From NCBI RefSeq assembly GCF_009674565.1, contig NZ_WKJL01000004.1, positions 124,001 to 188,000 of the forward strand: a stretch of DNA of 64,000 nt. Reading direction: 5' to 3'. The notes beneath the pieces are model-generated. The model saw only the letters and a list, made by a program, of their open reading frames with translations, did not search any database and was not told where the DNA came from. Made by a program: the position numbers and the translations under genes. Positions 1 through 7,724 of the stretch are shown piece by piece; within the stretch, counting starts at the first letter, position 1; each line of letters begins with the position of its first letter. The DNA is from Duganella aquatilis. GTDB taxonomy: Bacteria > Pseudomonadota > Gammaproteobacteria > Burkholderiales > Burkholderiaceae_D.

Positions 1-35
1 GCCGGCGCGCAGCCGCCAGAACAGCACCCAGACAT
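1..35 (-). CDS. Heavy-metal efflux transporter, N-terminal fragment cut by the window edge
   Basis: Only the first codons are inside the window. The ATG at 35 reads MSGCCSGGCAP and stays open to the edge. A GGGAGG ribosome site lies four bases upstream; an alternative ATG at 39 sits directly against that site and is less likely. A Cys-rich start behind a MerR-type operator is typical of cation diffusion facilitators or CadA/ZntA-type P-type ATPases, which export Cd, Pb or Zn. Which of these it is cannot be told from eleven residues. Confidence 0.5.
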   Translation of the reverse strand, partial: MSGCCSGGCAP

Positions 36-60
36 GCATCCTCCCTTGATGTATAGTCGT

Positions 61-92
61 CATTAGAAACCCTGAAGTCACTACAAGGTCAA
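61..92 (-). promoter_or_regulatory. MerR-family operator and promoter for the metal exporter
   Basis: On the minus strand a -35 TTGACC (92-87) is followed, at the long 19-20 base spacing typical of MerR-activated promoters, by a -10 like TCTAAT/CTAATG. The spacer holds the imperfect dyad ACCTTGTAGTGACTTCAGGGT turned around its centre (69-89), which matches the classic CadR/PbrR/ZntR operator pattern. It overlaps the region just upstream of the regulator gene, so the regulator probably also controls itself. Confidence 0.75.
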
Positions 93-95
93 GCC

Positions 96-494
96 ATGAA
101 GATTGGAGAACTGGCCGGCCAGACCGGCTACACCGTCGAAGCCATTCGCCACTATGAACATGCCGGACTGCTGCCCAAGCCCGCGCGCTCGGCCGGCAAT
201 TACCGCGTCTACGAAGAGCGACACCTTAAGCGCCTGCAGTTCATTCGCCACTGCCGCGCGCTGGACATGGGGCTGGAAGAGATCCGCACCCTGCTGGCGG
301 TGCGCGACCAGCCGGAACAGAGCTGCGCGGCGGTCGACGCCATGCTTGATGTGCATATCGCCGAGGTGGGCGAGCGCATCGCCGGCCTGCGCGCGCTGGA
401 ACAACAGCTGCTGGCCCTGCGCAGCTTGTGCGGCATCAGCCAGACTGCAAGAGATTGTGCCATCCTGCAATGTCTCGGCGAGGTTGCTGACTAG
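96..494 (+). CDS. cadR: Cd(II)/Pb(II)-responsive MerR-family regulator (CadR/PbrR type)
   Basis: This 132-residue protein has the MerR N-terminal winged helix (MKIGELA...YTVEAIRHYE...GNYRVY, residues 1-40) and a long dimerisation helix. Cys77, Cys112 and Cys121 sit where CadR/PbrR proteins place their thiolate metal ligands (77, 112, about 119). It should bind the spacer of the divergent exporter promoter and untwist it when soft divalent metal is bound. An AAGG ribosome site lies inside the operator. Metal specificity between Cd, Pb and Zn cannot be settled by sequence alone; the three-Cys pattern favours Cd/Pb. Confidence 0.85.
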   Translation: MKIGELAGQTGYTVEAIRHYEHAGLLPKPARSAGNYRVYEERHLKRLQFIRHCRALDMGLEEIRTLLAVRDQPEQSCAAVDAMLDVHIAEVGERIAGLRALEQQLLALRSLCGISQTARDCAILQCLGEVAD

Positions 495-592
495 AAAGCG
501 TAATGCCCTTCGCATGTGGTGCAACGAACAGAGCATCGCCGCCTGTGCGCCTAGGATGAGCAAGTCTCAGCCTCATCGAACAGGAGTACGGT

Positions 593-1714
593 TTGAATAT
601 TCAACGCTATCTTGCCCCATTTTCCCACGTCGACGGCGAGGAGCTGATGATTGCAGCTGCCGCCGCCGCCATTACCTTCTTCGCCATCTACGGCCTGCTG
701 CGGCTGCTGCGCCGGCGGCTGTGCAAGCATGACGAAGCGGGCCGGCCGGACCGCCCTGCGGTGCAGCTGTTCAAGGAAACGCTGAACCGCACCAGCATGC
801 TGGCGGTGCTGGTGGTATCCCTGCTGGTCGGCCTGAAGATGCTGGAGCTGCCGCCGATCTGGGAAGAACGCCTCGGCCACCTGTGGTTCATCGTGCTGGG
901 CTTCCAGCTGGTGCTATACCTGGACCGCGCAGCCACGCTGGGCGCGCGCCGCTACTTCCGCAACCACGCCGAGAATCCCGACTCGCCGACCACCGTCGCC
1001 AACACGCTGATGGTGTGGGCGCTGAAGACCACCGTGTGGGTGATCTTCATGCTGGCGGCGCTGTCCAACCTCGGCATCAATGTCTCGGCGCTGGTGGCCA
1101 GCCTGGGTATCGGCGGCATCGCGGTGGCGCTGGCGGTGCAGAATGTGCTGGGCGATCTGTTTGCATCGCTGGCGATCGCGGTCGACAAGCCGTTTGAAGT
1201 CGGCGATTCGATCGCCATCACCAACGTCTCCGGCACGGTGGAGCATGTGGGCCTGAAGACCACGCGCATCCGCGCCGACAGCGGCGAACAGGTCGTCATC
1301 GGCAATGCGGAGTTGCTGAAGAACCAGGTGCGCAACTACAAGCGCATGCAGAATCGCCGCGTGCAGTTCTCGCTGCGCATCAATCCCGCGACGCCGGCCG
1401 CGCTGGCGGCCAAGGTGCCGGATGCGCTGCGCGCCGTGGTCGAACGCCAGCCGGACGTGCGCGCCGATCGCGTGCACCTGAAGTCCATCAGCCAGGATGC
1501 GCTGGAATATGAGCTGGTGTTCTACATCCTGAATTCATCGTACGCCAACTTCATGAACGCCCAACAGGCGGTGCTGCTGGGCGCACTGGAAGTGTTCAGC
1601 GAGCTGGGTGTGGACGCCAACGCGCCGACACGCCGCCTGCTGTTCGAGCGCGGCGCGGAGGCGGCCAACGAAGCGGCGCAACCGGAGCGCCGCGCGCAGG
1701 TCCGCCCGCACTAA
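593..1714 (+). CDS. MscS-family mechanosensitive ion channel
   Basis: The 373-residue inner-membrane protein shows about four hydrophobic segments, then the pore-lining MscS helix (LGIGGIAVALAVQNVLGDLFASLAIAVDKP is its core region, near residues 165-195) and the beta domain (GDSI...GTVEHVGLKTTRIR...NAELLKNQVRNY). The family opens on membrane tension to release solutes during hypo-osmotic shock. The start is probably the TTG at 593, six bases after an AGGAG ribosome site. The C-terminus is a short charged tail. It is transcribed alone and ends five bases from a convergent gene. Confidence 0.9.
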   Translation: MNIQRYLAPFSHVDGEELMIAAAAAAITFFAIYGLLRLLRRRLCKHDEAGRPDRPAVQLFKETLNRTSMLAVLVVSLLVGLKMLELPPIWEERLGHLWFIVLGFQLVLYLDRAATLGARRYFRNHAENPDSPTTVANTLMVWALKTTVWVIFMLAALSNLGINVSALVASLGIGGIAVALAVQNVLGDLFASLAIAVDKPFEVGDSIAITNVSGTVEHVGLKTTRIRADSGEQVVIGNAELLKNQVRNYKRMQNRRVQFSLRINPATPAALAAKVPDALRAVVERQPDVRADRVHLKSISQDALEYELVFYILNSSYANFMNAQQAVLLGALEVFSELGVDANAPTRRLLFERGAEAANEAAQPERRAQVRPH

Positions 1715-1719
1715 GCGCA

Positions 1720-2226
1720 TTAAGGCTTGAGCTTTTCATCCTCGGCCTGGGCCTCCTGCATGGCGTCCGGCTCCAGTTCCTCGGCCGAGCGATTCAGGTA
1801 GACGAAAGCGCCCCACGCCGCCAGCAGCACACCCACGCTGGCCACCAGCGCCGCGACGTACAGCAAATCGCCAAGGTCGTCGTGCACTGCGTGGAAGGTG
1901 GCGACCAGTCCTTCGATGGCCAGCGCCACCACCACAACCACGAAGAAGCGAGACAGGAAGCGCCGCACACGCGTCGGTGCGCTGATGTCGGCATCGCGCA
2001 CCACCTCTTCTTCGATGATGGTCTCGGCGATTTGCAGCGCCACCACGGCGGCGGCCAGGATGCCGATCGCCTCGATCACCTCCTGCACAGCCGTCAGGCC
2101 GTTATCGGCGTGCAGGGCATGCCAGCCAAGTTGTGCGCCGATGACCAGCAAGGCCAGCGCACCGGCAGTGAACAGCAAGGCAATCAGCGCGTGCACCACG
2201 CCAAACGCCAGCATCAGTTTTTTCAT
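1720..2226 (-). CDS. Small four-helix membrane protein of unknown function
   Basis: The 168-residue product starts MKKLMLAFGVVH, nine bases after a GGGAG site; longer upstream in-frame extensions lack a ribosome site. It has about four hydrophobic segments and an acidic C-terminal tail (ELEPDAMQEAQAEDEK). The pattern of two membrane hairpins separated by a loop carrying IIEEEVVRDADISAPTR suggests an integral inner-membrane protein, but I do not recognise a functional family. It converges on the MscS channel gene and is divergent from the OmpA-like gene. Confidence 0.65.
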   Translation of the reverse strand: MKKLMLAFGVVHALIALLFTAGALALLVIGAQLGWHALHADNGLTAVQEVIEAIGILAAAVVALQIAETIIEEEVVRDADISAPTRVRRFLSRFFVVVVVALAIEGLVATFHAVHDDLGDLLYVAALVASVGVLLAAWGAFVYLNRSAEELEPDAMQEAQAEDEKLKP

Positions 2227-2308
2227 TGTGGATACTCCCGCAGTTAATTGCTGGATTGTAGAGCGCGTTGCCTGTCCGAATCGTGCGCTAGAGCACATAG
2301 AATGTTCC

Positions 2309-2314
2309 TATAAT
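2309..2314 (+). promoter_or_regulatory. Consensus -10 box upstream of the OmpA-like gene
   Basis: TATAAT lies 33 bases before the ATG in an unusually A+T-rich stretch (2300-2335) of an otherwise GC-rich region. No good -35 hexamer is seen at 16-18 bases, so activity is a guess from the -10 alone. Confidence 0.4.
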
Positions 2315-2346
2315 TGCAATAATTATTAACTTTACAAGGCATTGTC

Positions 2347-3339
2347 ATGCGAAGTCTCCTCCTGTTGTTGAGCGCGGCTCTGGCCTCGTCTGTGTATGCG
2401 GCCATGCCGACGCAGGACACCGCGAAGGGCGGCAAGGACCATCCGCTGCTGTCGCGCTTTCCGGAATCGAAACTGGTGGGTTATGAAGCCAGGGAATTCG
2501 ATGAAGTGACGCTGCCCGCCGGCAAGCGCATCTTCGGCAAGGACCGCCAATACAGTTTCCAGAACACGGCCGTCGTTGAAGGCAAGTACACCCGCCTCGC
2601 CTACAATTTCCCGCAAAACCGCTCCGACGTCGAGGTGATGCGCAACTACCAGAGCGCGCTGGAAAAGGCCGGCCTCAAAACCGTGTTCACCTGCGCCAAG
2701 GAGGCTTGCGGCGACGAGTTCGGCGGCTACATTCAGAGCAAGCATCTGAGTAATAACTTCATCGACGGCGGCCAGCAGTACGAGCCGTTCATCTATGGCG
2801 CGCGCGACGGCCGCTACCTGCTGGCCAAGGGCACGACCAGCGACGGCACGCTGGTGCACGTTGCCGTGTGGGTGGTGCCGTCCGTGCAGAACCGCAACGG
2901 CGGCCTGTATCTGCAGATCGTCGAAGGCAAGCCGATGGAAGGCGACAAGGTCAGCGTCAACCTGAACGCGAGCGAGATGGCGAAGAGTATCGCGACGGAG
3001 GGCAAGGTGGCGGTGTACGGCGTCTACTTCGATACCGACAAGAGCGACGTCAAGCCGGATTCCAAGGCGGCGCTGGGCGAGATGGCCAAGCTGCTGCAGC
3101 AGAATCCGCAACTGAAGGTGTACGTGGTCGGCCACACCGACAACCAGGGCGCGCTGGCGCACAACGTCGACCTGTCGCAGAAGCGCGCCGACGCCGTGGT
3201 CAAGGCGCTTGCCACCGACTACAAGATCGATGGCAAGCGCCTGGCCGCCAAGGGCGTCGCCTCCTACGCGCCGGTAGCCTCCAACGACGCCGAAGCTGGA
3301 CGCGAAAAGAATCGCCGCGTGGAGCTGGTCAAGCAGTAA
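2347..3339 (+). CDS. OmpA-family outer-membrane-associated protein with N-terminal DUF4892
   Basis: A signal peptide (about 18 residues, cleavage near VYA-AMP) precedes a DUF4892-like region (KDHPLLSRFPESKLVGYE, residues about 30-200) and a C-terminal OmpA peptidoglycan-binding domain (VYFDTDKSDVKPDS...VVGHTDNQG...LSQKRADAV...AAKGVASYAP...NRRVEL). The OmpA domain binds meso-diaminopimelate of peptidoglycan, so the protein probably bridges periplasm or outer membrane and cell wall. The length of 330 residues fits this two-domain family. Its stop codon abuts the convergent carrier gene with no gap. Confidence 0.85.
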   Translation: MRSLLLLLSAALASSVYAAMPTQDTAKGGKDHPLLSRFPESKLVGYEAREFDEVTLPAGKRIFGKDRQYSFQNTAVVEGKYTRLAYNFPQNRSDVEVMRNYQSALEKAGLKTVFTCAKEACGDEFGGYIQSKHLSNNFIDGGQQYEPFIYGARDGRYLLAKGTTSDGTLVHVAVWVVPSVQNRNGGLYLQIVEGKPMEGDKVSVNLNASEMAKSIATEGKVAVYGVYFDTDKSDVKPDSKAALGEMAKLLQQNPQLKVYVVGHTDNQGALAHNVDLSQKRADAVVKALATDYKIDGKRLAAKGVASYAPVASNDAEAGREKNRRVELVKQ

Positions 3340-4278
3340 TCAGCCGGTGGTGCGGAACCAGCTGACCAGCACCGAGATGGTCAGCACCGACACCACCGTC
3401 GATACGAGGATGCTGCCGGCGATGCCGCCCGCCTCGCGCTTGTACATTTGCGCCAGCATGAATGGCCCGGTACCGGTCGGCAGCGCGGCCAGCACCACGG
3501 CCAGGCCGGTCATCGACGGCGACAGGTGGAATACATATTCCGCCAGCAGCCAGGTCAACGCCGGCTGGCCGACCAGCTTGAGCGCCACCTGCGCGCTCAA
3601 CGCTGGAATCTGCGGCCGGCCGCGCTGGTCGGCGATGAACAATCCCAGCGACACCAGCGCGCACGGACTGGCCGCATGCGCCAGCAACGACAGGAAACGG
3701 TCCGCGCCTTCCGGCAGCGGCGGCGCGAAGCCGGCGTACAGCGCGCCGAGCACGGGCGACAGCAGCATGGGGTTCTGCGCCAGCGACCAGCCGACCTTGC
3801 GCAATATGCCGGCTATGCTGCCGCCCTCGTTTACGCCCAGTTCCACCACCGTCACCGCAATACCGAACAATACGCACACCGTCAGGATTGCGGTGATCGT
3901 CGCCGGCATCATGCTCGACGGCCCGAACGCCGCCAGCGCCAGCGGGAAGCCGATGAAGCCGACATTGGCATAGGCGGCATTCAGCCCTTCCAGGCTGGCG
4001 TCGGCCAGCGCGCCGCCGCGCAGGCGGCTCACCGCCACCGTCAGCGCATACACCGCGCCGCTGGCCAGGCCGAAGGCGGCGATGAAGCCCGGCTGGTCCA
4101 GCTGCTTCCAGCTGGACTTGGCCATGATCTGGAACAGCAGCGCCGGCATGCCGAGATAGACCACGAAGCGGTTCATCTCGAAGGCGCCGGCCGCGCCCAT
4201 CCAGCCGCGCACCCGCGCCAGCCAGCCGACGCCGATCAGCGCGAAGATCGGCAGGACGATGGAAAACAGAACCTGCAC
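3340..4278 (-). CDS. AEC-family (auxin efflux carrier-like) transporter
   Basis: The protein has about ten membrane segments arranged as two five-helix repeats, the layout of the AEC/BART superfamily, with family motifs NRFVVYLGMPALLF, LNAAYANVGFIGFPL and a C-terminal ALPTGTGPFMLA repeat. Members move organic acids such as malonate, malate or auxin. I chose the GTG at 4278 (312 residues) because GGAAGGGA lies directly upstream and the codon begins one base after the stop of the preceding hydrolase gene, which indicates translational coupling. An ATG at 4296 inside the hydrolase gene is the alternative. Substrate unknown. Confidence 0.85.
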   Translation of the reverse strand: MQVLFSIVLPIFALIGVGWLARVRGWMGAAGAFEMNRFVVYLGMPALLFQIMAKSSWKQLDQPGFIAAFGLASGAVYALTVAVSRLRGGALADASLEGLNAAYANVGFIGFPLALAAFGPSSMMPATITAILTVCVLFGIAVTVVELGVNEGGSIAGILRKVGWSLAQNPMLLSPVLGALYAGFAPPLPEGADRFLSLLAHAASPCALVSLGLFIADQRGRPQIPALSAQVALKLVGQPALTWLLAEYVFHLSPSMTGLAVVLAALPTGTGPFMLAQMYKREAGGIAGSILVSTVVSVLTISVLVSWFRTTG

Positions 4279-4279
4279 G

Positions 4280-5146
4280 TTATCCCTTCCAGCCAAGCAG
4301 GAAGTCCAGCAGCGCTTCGTTGACGAGCTGCGGCTGTTCCTCCTGCGGCAGGTGGCCGGACTGCGGAATCGATACGGTGCGCAGGTCGCTGGCCATTTCG
4401 GCCCAGACCTGCTTCATGTCGAACATCTTGCCGACGGCGTGGAAGTCCTCGCCCCACAGGGCCAGCGTCGGGCAGGCGATCTTGATGTCCTCGTCGACCT
4501 TGTCCTGCGCCACGTCTTCGATGATGGCGCGGTAGTCGGACATGGCGCCGCGCAGCGCGCCCGGACGGCGGTAGGCTTCGACATAGGTGTCGAAGGCCTT
4601 GCCATCGATCGCCAGCGGGTTGTAGCACCAGTCCGAGAACAGGTGACGCAGCCACAGGTCTTCGCGGCCGGCGATCAGCGCTTCCGGCAGGTCCGGCACC
4701 TGGTTGAAGATGAAGAACCAGTAGGACTTGGCCAGCGCCGGCGAGAACTCGCGCGCCACGATGCGGGTCGGCACGTTGTCCATCACCACCAGGCGGTCCA
4801 GCAGCTCCGGATGGTCCTTGGCGAAGCGCGTGGCCACGCGGGCGCCGCGGTCGTGGCCGACCAGCGCGATCTTCGGAATGTCCAGTACCTTCAACAGCTC
4901 CACCAGGTCGTTCGCCATATTGCGCTTGTCGTAGCCGCCGGCCGGCTTGTCGGTTTCGCCGTAGCCGCGCAGGTCCGGCGCGATGACGCGATAGTGCTTG
5001 GCCAGTTCGGGAATCTGGAAGCGCCACGCGAAGTTCGTCTCCGGGAAGCCGTGCAGCAGCACCACCGGCGCGCCCTTGCCCGCCTCCAGGTAATGCTGGC
5101 GGATGCCGTTCGCCTGCACGGTATGGTGTTTGATTTCGATGCTCAT
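4280..5146 (-). CDS. Alpha/beta-hydrolase with Asp nucleophile, haloacetate dehalogenase or epoxide hydrolase type
   Basis: The 288-residue protein has the oxyanion motif HGFPET (32-37), nucleophile elbow GHDRGAR with Asp99, and His265 in the C-terminal GHLPQEEQP. An Asp nucleophile followed by Arg at +1 and +4 (R100, R103) matches fluoroacetate dehalogenase (DRGGR), where the two arginines bind the substrate carboxylate; epoxide hydrolases share the Asp but not usually both Arg. A Trp/Phe-rich cap (YWFFIFNQVPDLPEALIAG) also resembles the dehalogenase. It is cotranscribed with an organic-acid carrier. The exact substrate is inference. Confidence 0.8.
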   Translation of the reverse strand: MSIEIKHHTVQANGIRQHYLEAGKGAPVVLLHGFPETNFAWRFQIPELAKHYRVIAPDLRGYGETDKPAGGYDKRNMANDLVELLKVLDIPKIALVGHDRGARVATRFAKDHPELLDRLVVMDNVPTRIVAREFSPALAKSYWFFIFNQVPDLPEALIAGREDLWLRHLFSDWCYNPLAIDGKAFDTYVEAYRRPGALRGAMSDYRAIIEDVAQDKVDEDIKIACPTLALWGEDFHAVGKMFDMKQVWAEMASDLRTVSIPQSGHLPQEEQPQLVNEALLDFLLGWKG

Positions 5147-5295
5147 AAAGTCCTCGCGGTTGAATAGTCATGCGATTAAATCAGTACGGCGTGTGAACCG
5201 ACACTATCTTTGGATGAGCACTTTTGGCAGAGGAAGAACCATTGGACGCGGCCTACACTGCACGACATTGACAGCTTTGCAAGGCAGGAAAACAC

Positions 5296-5982
5296 ATGAC
5301 CGAGTCTCATCCCCTCAAGCGGCGCGATTTCCTGCGCGGCGCGGCCGGCGTGGCGCTGGCCTCCGGCATGGCGGCCGCCGGCGGCGCGGCGCCTGAAGCC
5401 AAGGCATATGTGCCAGCCTATTTCACGGCGGCCGAATGGGCCTTCATCAACGCGGCGGTGGACCGCCTGATACCCGATGACGGCAATGGCCCCGGCGGCG
5501 TGGCCGCCGGCGTGCCGGTATTCCTCGACAAGCAGATGCAGCTCCCCTACGGTTATGGCGCCTACTGGTATATGCAAGGCCCCTTCCATCCCGATTCGCC
5601 GCCAACGCTGGGCTACCAGCTGCGCCAGACGCCGCGCGAGTTGTACCGCGCCGGCATCGCCCTGATCGAACGCGCCGCGGCGCACGCGCACGGCAAGCCC
5701 TTCGCCCGGCTGGACGCCGCACAGCGCGACGCGCTGCTGACGCAGGCCGACGGCGGCCACCTGCAGGAAGACGGCGTGATGGCAGCCGCCTTCTTCGCGC
5801 TGCTGCTGCGTAACACGCGCGAAGGCTTCTTCGCCGATCCCATCTACGGCGGCAACAAGCAGATGGCGGCATGGAAGATGGTCGGCTTCCCCGGCGCGCG
5901 CGCCGACTTCACCGATTTCATCGACCAGCAGGGACGCAAATATCCCTACGGCCCGGTGTCCATCGACGGATCGCGAGGCTGA
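5296..5982 (+). CDS. Tat-exported small subunit of a gluconate 2-dehydrogenase-type complex (subunit 3 family)
   Basis: The 228-residue protein begins with a twin-arginine signal (KRRDFLRGAAGVALA) and continues into the gluconate 2-dehydrogenase subunit 3 fold (FTAAEWAFINAAVDRLIP...; GVPVFLDKQ...; GFFADPIYGGN; MVGFPGA). In characterised complexes this subunit folds with the flavoprotein and carries it across the membrane through Tat, since the flavoprotein has no signal of its own. It is the first gene of a tight three-gene operon; the next ATG follows two bases after its stop. Confidence 0.88.
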   Translation: MTESHPLKRRDFLRGAAGVALASGMAAAGGAAPEAKAYVPAYFTAAEWAFINAAVDRLIPDDGNGPGGVAAGVPVFLDKQMQLPYGYGAYWYMQGPFHPDSPPTLGYQLRQTPRELYRAGIALIERAAAHAHGKPFARLDAAQRDALLTQADGGHLQEDGVMAAAFFALLLRNTREGFFADPIYGGNKQMAAWKMVGFPGARADFTDFIDQQGRKYPYGPVSIDGSRG

Positions 5983-5984
5983 CC

Positions 5985-7724
5985 ATGAAACCAGTGGATG
6001 CAGTCATCATCGGCTACGGCTGGACCGGCACCATCATGGCCAAGGAGCTGACCGACGCTGGCCTGTCGGTGCTGGTGCTGGAGCGCGGCCCCGAACGCGA
6101 CACCGCGACCGACTTCGACTACCCGCGCATCGCGGATGAACTGAAGTACGCCGTGCGCGGCGACCTGTGGCAACCGCTGGCCGGCGAAACCGTCACCGTG
6201 CGCCACAAGCCGGGCGAAATCGCCGTGCCGTATCGCCAGTACGGCTCCTTCATCCTCGGCACCGGCACCGGCGGCGCCGGCGCACACTGGAACGGCCAGC
6301 AGTGGCGCGCCTCGCCCAACGACCTGCGCATCCGCAGCGTCTACGAAGAACGCTACGGCAAGAAGTTCATCCCGGACGACATGACGATCCAGGACTACGG
6401 CATCAGCTTCGAAGAGCTGGAACCGTACTTCGACCACTTCGAAAAAGTGACCGGCGTGGCCGGCACCGCCGGCGGCAATCCCTACGAGGGCAAGCGCAGC
6501 AACCCGTTCCCGCAGCAGCCGCTGGCGCCGATCCTGAGTTCCCAGCTGTTTGCCAAGGCCGCGCGGGAACTGGGCTACCAGCCGTTCGCCGTGCCGGCAG
6601 CGAACAGCACCGCCGCCTACACCAATCCCTACGGCGTGCGCATGGGACCGTGCAATCTGTGCGGCTTCTGCGAGGGCTTCGGCTGCTTCCTGTATTCGAA
6701 GGCGGCGCCGCAGACCACCATCATTCCGATACTGAAGGGCCGCAACAACCTCAAGGTGCTTCACAACGCCTACGTTACCCGCATCCTGCTCGACGGCAGC
6801 GGCAAGCTGGCCACCGGCGTGCGCTATATCGACGCCAACGGCAAGCAGGTCGACCAGCCGGCGGCGATGGTGGTACTGGCCAGCTTCCAGCTGAATAATG
6901 TGCGCATGCTGCTGTTGTCCGGCATCGGCAAGCCTTATGATCCGGTCACCGGCAAGGGCGTGGTGGGCAAGAACTACGCTTACCAGATGGTCAGCAGCAC
7001 CACCGCGTTCTTCGACGAGAGCGTCAACATGAATCCCTTCATGGGTGCGGGAGCGGCCGGCCAGCAGGCCATCGACGACTACAATGCCGACCACTTCGAC
7101 CATAGCAAGCATGGCTTCGTCGGCGGCGCCATGATCTTCGCCGGCGCCACCGGCGGCCGTCCCATCGTGCAGATGCCGCTGCCGCCGGACGCGCCGCGCT
7201 GGGGCAGCGGCTGGAAGAGTGCGGTGCGCAAGCACTATGCGCATACCAGTTCCGTCGCCACCATGGGTTCCGTCATGTCCTACCGCGACCGCTACCTGGA
7301 CCTGGACCCGACGTACCGCGACGCCCACGGCGTGCCGCTGCTGCGCATGACCTTCGACTGGCATCCGAACGAATACAAGATGACCGCCTTCACCTCGGCG
7401 CGGGCGGCGGAAATCGTCTCCGCCATGAAGCCGCAACGGATGTCGCAGCGCATCCTCAAGCCGGGCGACAGCTACGACGTGCGCGTCTACCAGTCTACCC
7501 ACAACACGGGCGGCGCCATCATCGGCACCAATCCGTCCAACAGTGTATTGAACCGGTATTCGCAATGCTGGGACGTGCCGAACGTGTTTGTGTTCGGCGC
7601 CTCGTCCTTCCCGCAGAACATCGGCTACAACCCGACCGGCCTGGTGGCGGCGCTGACCTACTTCGCCGCTGCAAAGATCCGGTCCACCTACCTGAAAACC
7701 GGCGGAGCATTGGTGCACGCATGA
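5985..7724 (+). CDS. GMC-family FAD dehydrogenase catalytic subunit with Cys cluster
   Basis: The 579-residue flavoprotein opens with the Rossmann motif VIIGYGWTGTIMAKEL and E of LERG for FAD. Cys223, Cys226, Cys229 and Cys234 (CNLCGFCEGFGC) form a cluster like the [3Fe-4S] site described for bacterial FAD-glucose dehydrogenase. The C-terminal GMC region keeps STHNTGG and the FAD-closing GYNPTGLVAALTYFAA. It probably oxidises a sugar, sugar acid or alcohol in the periplasm and passes electrons to the cytochrome encoded next. Substrate cannot be assigned: gluconate, 2-ketogluconate, sorbitol or glucose are all possible. Confidence 0.88.
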   Translation: MKPVDAVIIGYGWTGTIMAKELTDAGLSVLVLERGPERDTATDFDYPRIADELKYAVRGDLWQPLAGETVTVRHKPGEIAVPYRQYGSFILGTGTGGAGAHWNGQQWRASPNDLRIRSVYEERYGKKFIPDDMTIQDYGISFEELEPYFDHFEKVTGVAGTAGGNPYEGKRSNPFPQQPLAPILSSQLFAKAARELGYQPFAVPAANSTAAYTNPYGVRMGPCNLCGFCEGFGCFLYSKAAPQTTIIPILKGRNNLKVLHNAYVTRILLDGSGKLATGVRYIDANGKQVDQPAAMVVLASFQLNNVRMLLLSGIGKPYDPVTGKGVVGKNYAYQMVSSTTAFFDESVNMNPFMGAGAAGQQAIDDYNADHFDHSKHGFVGGAMIFAGATGGRPIVQMPLPPDAPRWGSGWKSAVRKHYAHTSSVATMGSVMSYRDRYLDLDPTYRDAHGVPLLRMTFDWHPNEYKMTAFTSARAAEIVSAMKPQRMSQRILKPGDSYDVRVYQSTHNTGGAIIGTNPSNSVLNRYSQCWDVPNVFVFGASSFPQNIGYNPTGLVAALTYFAAAKIRSTYLKTGGALVHA

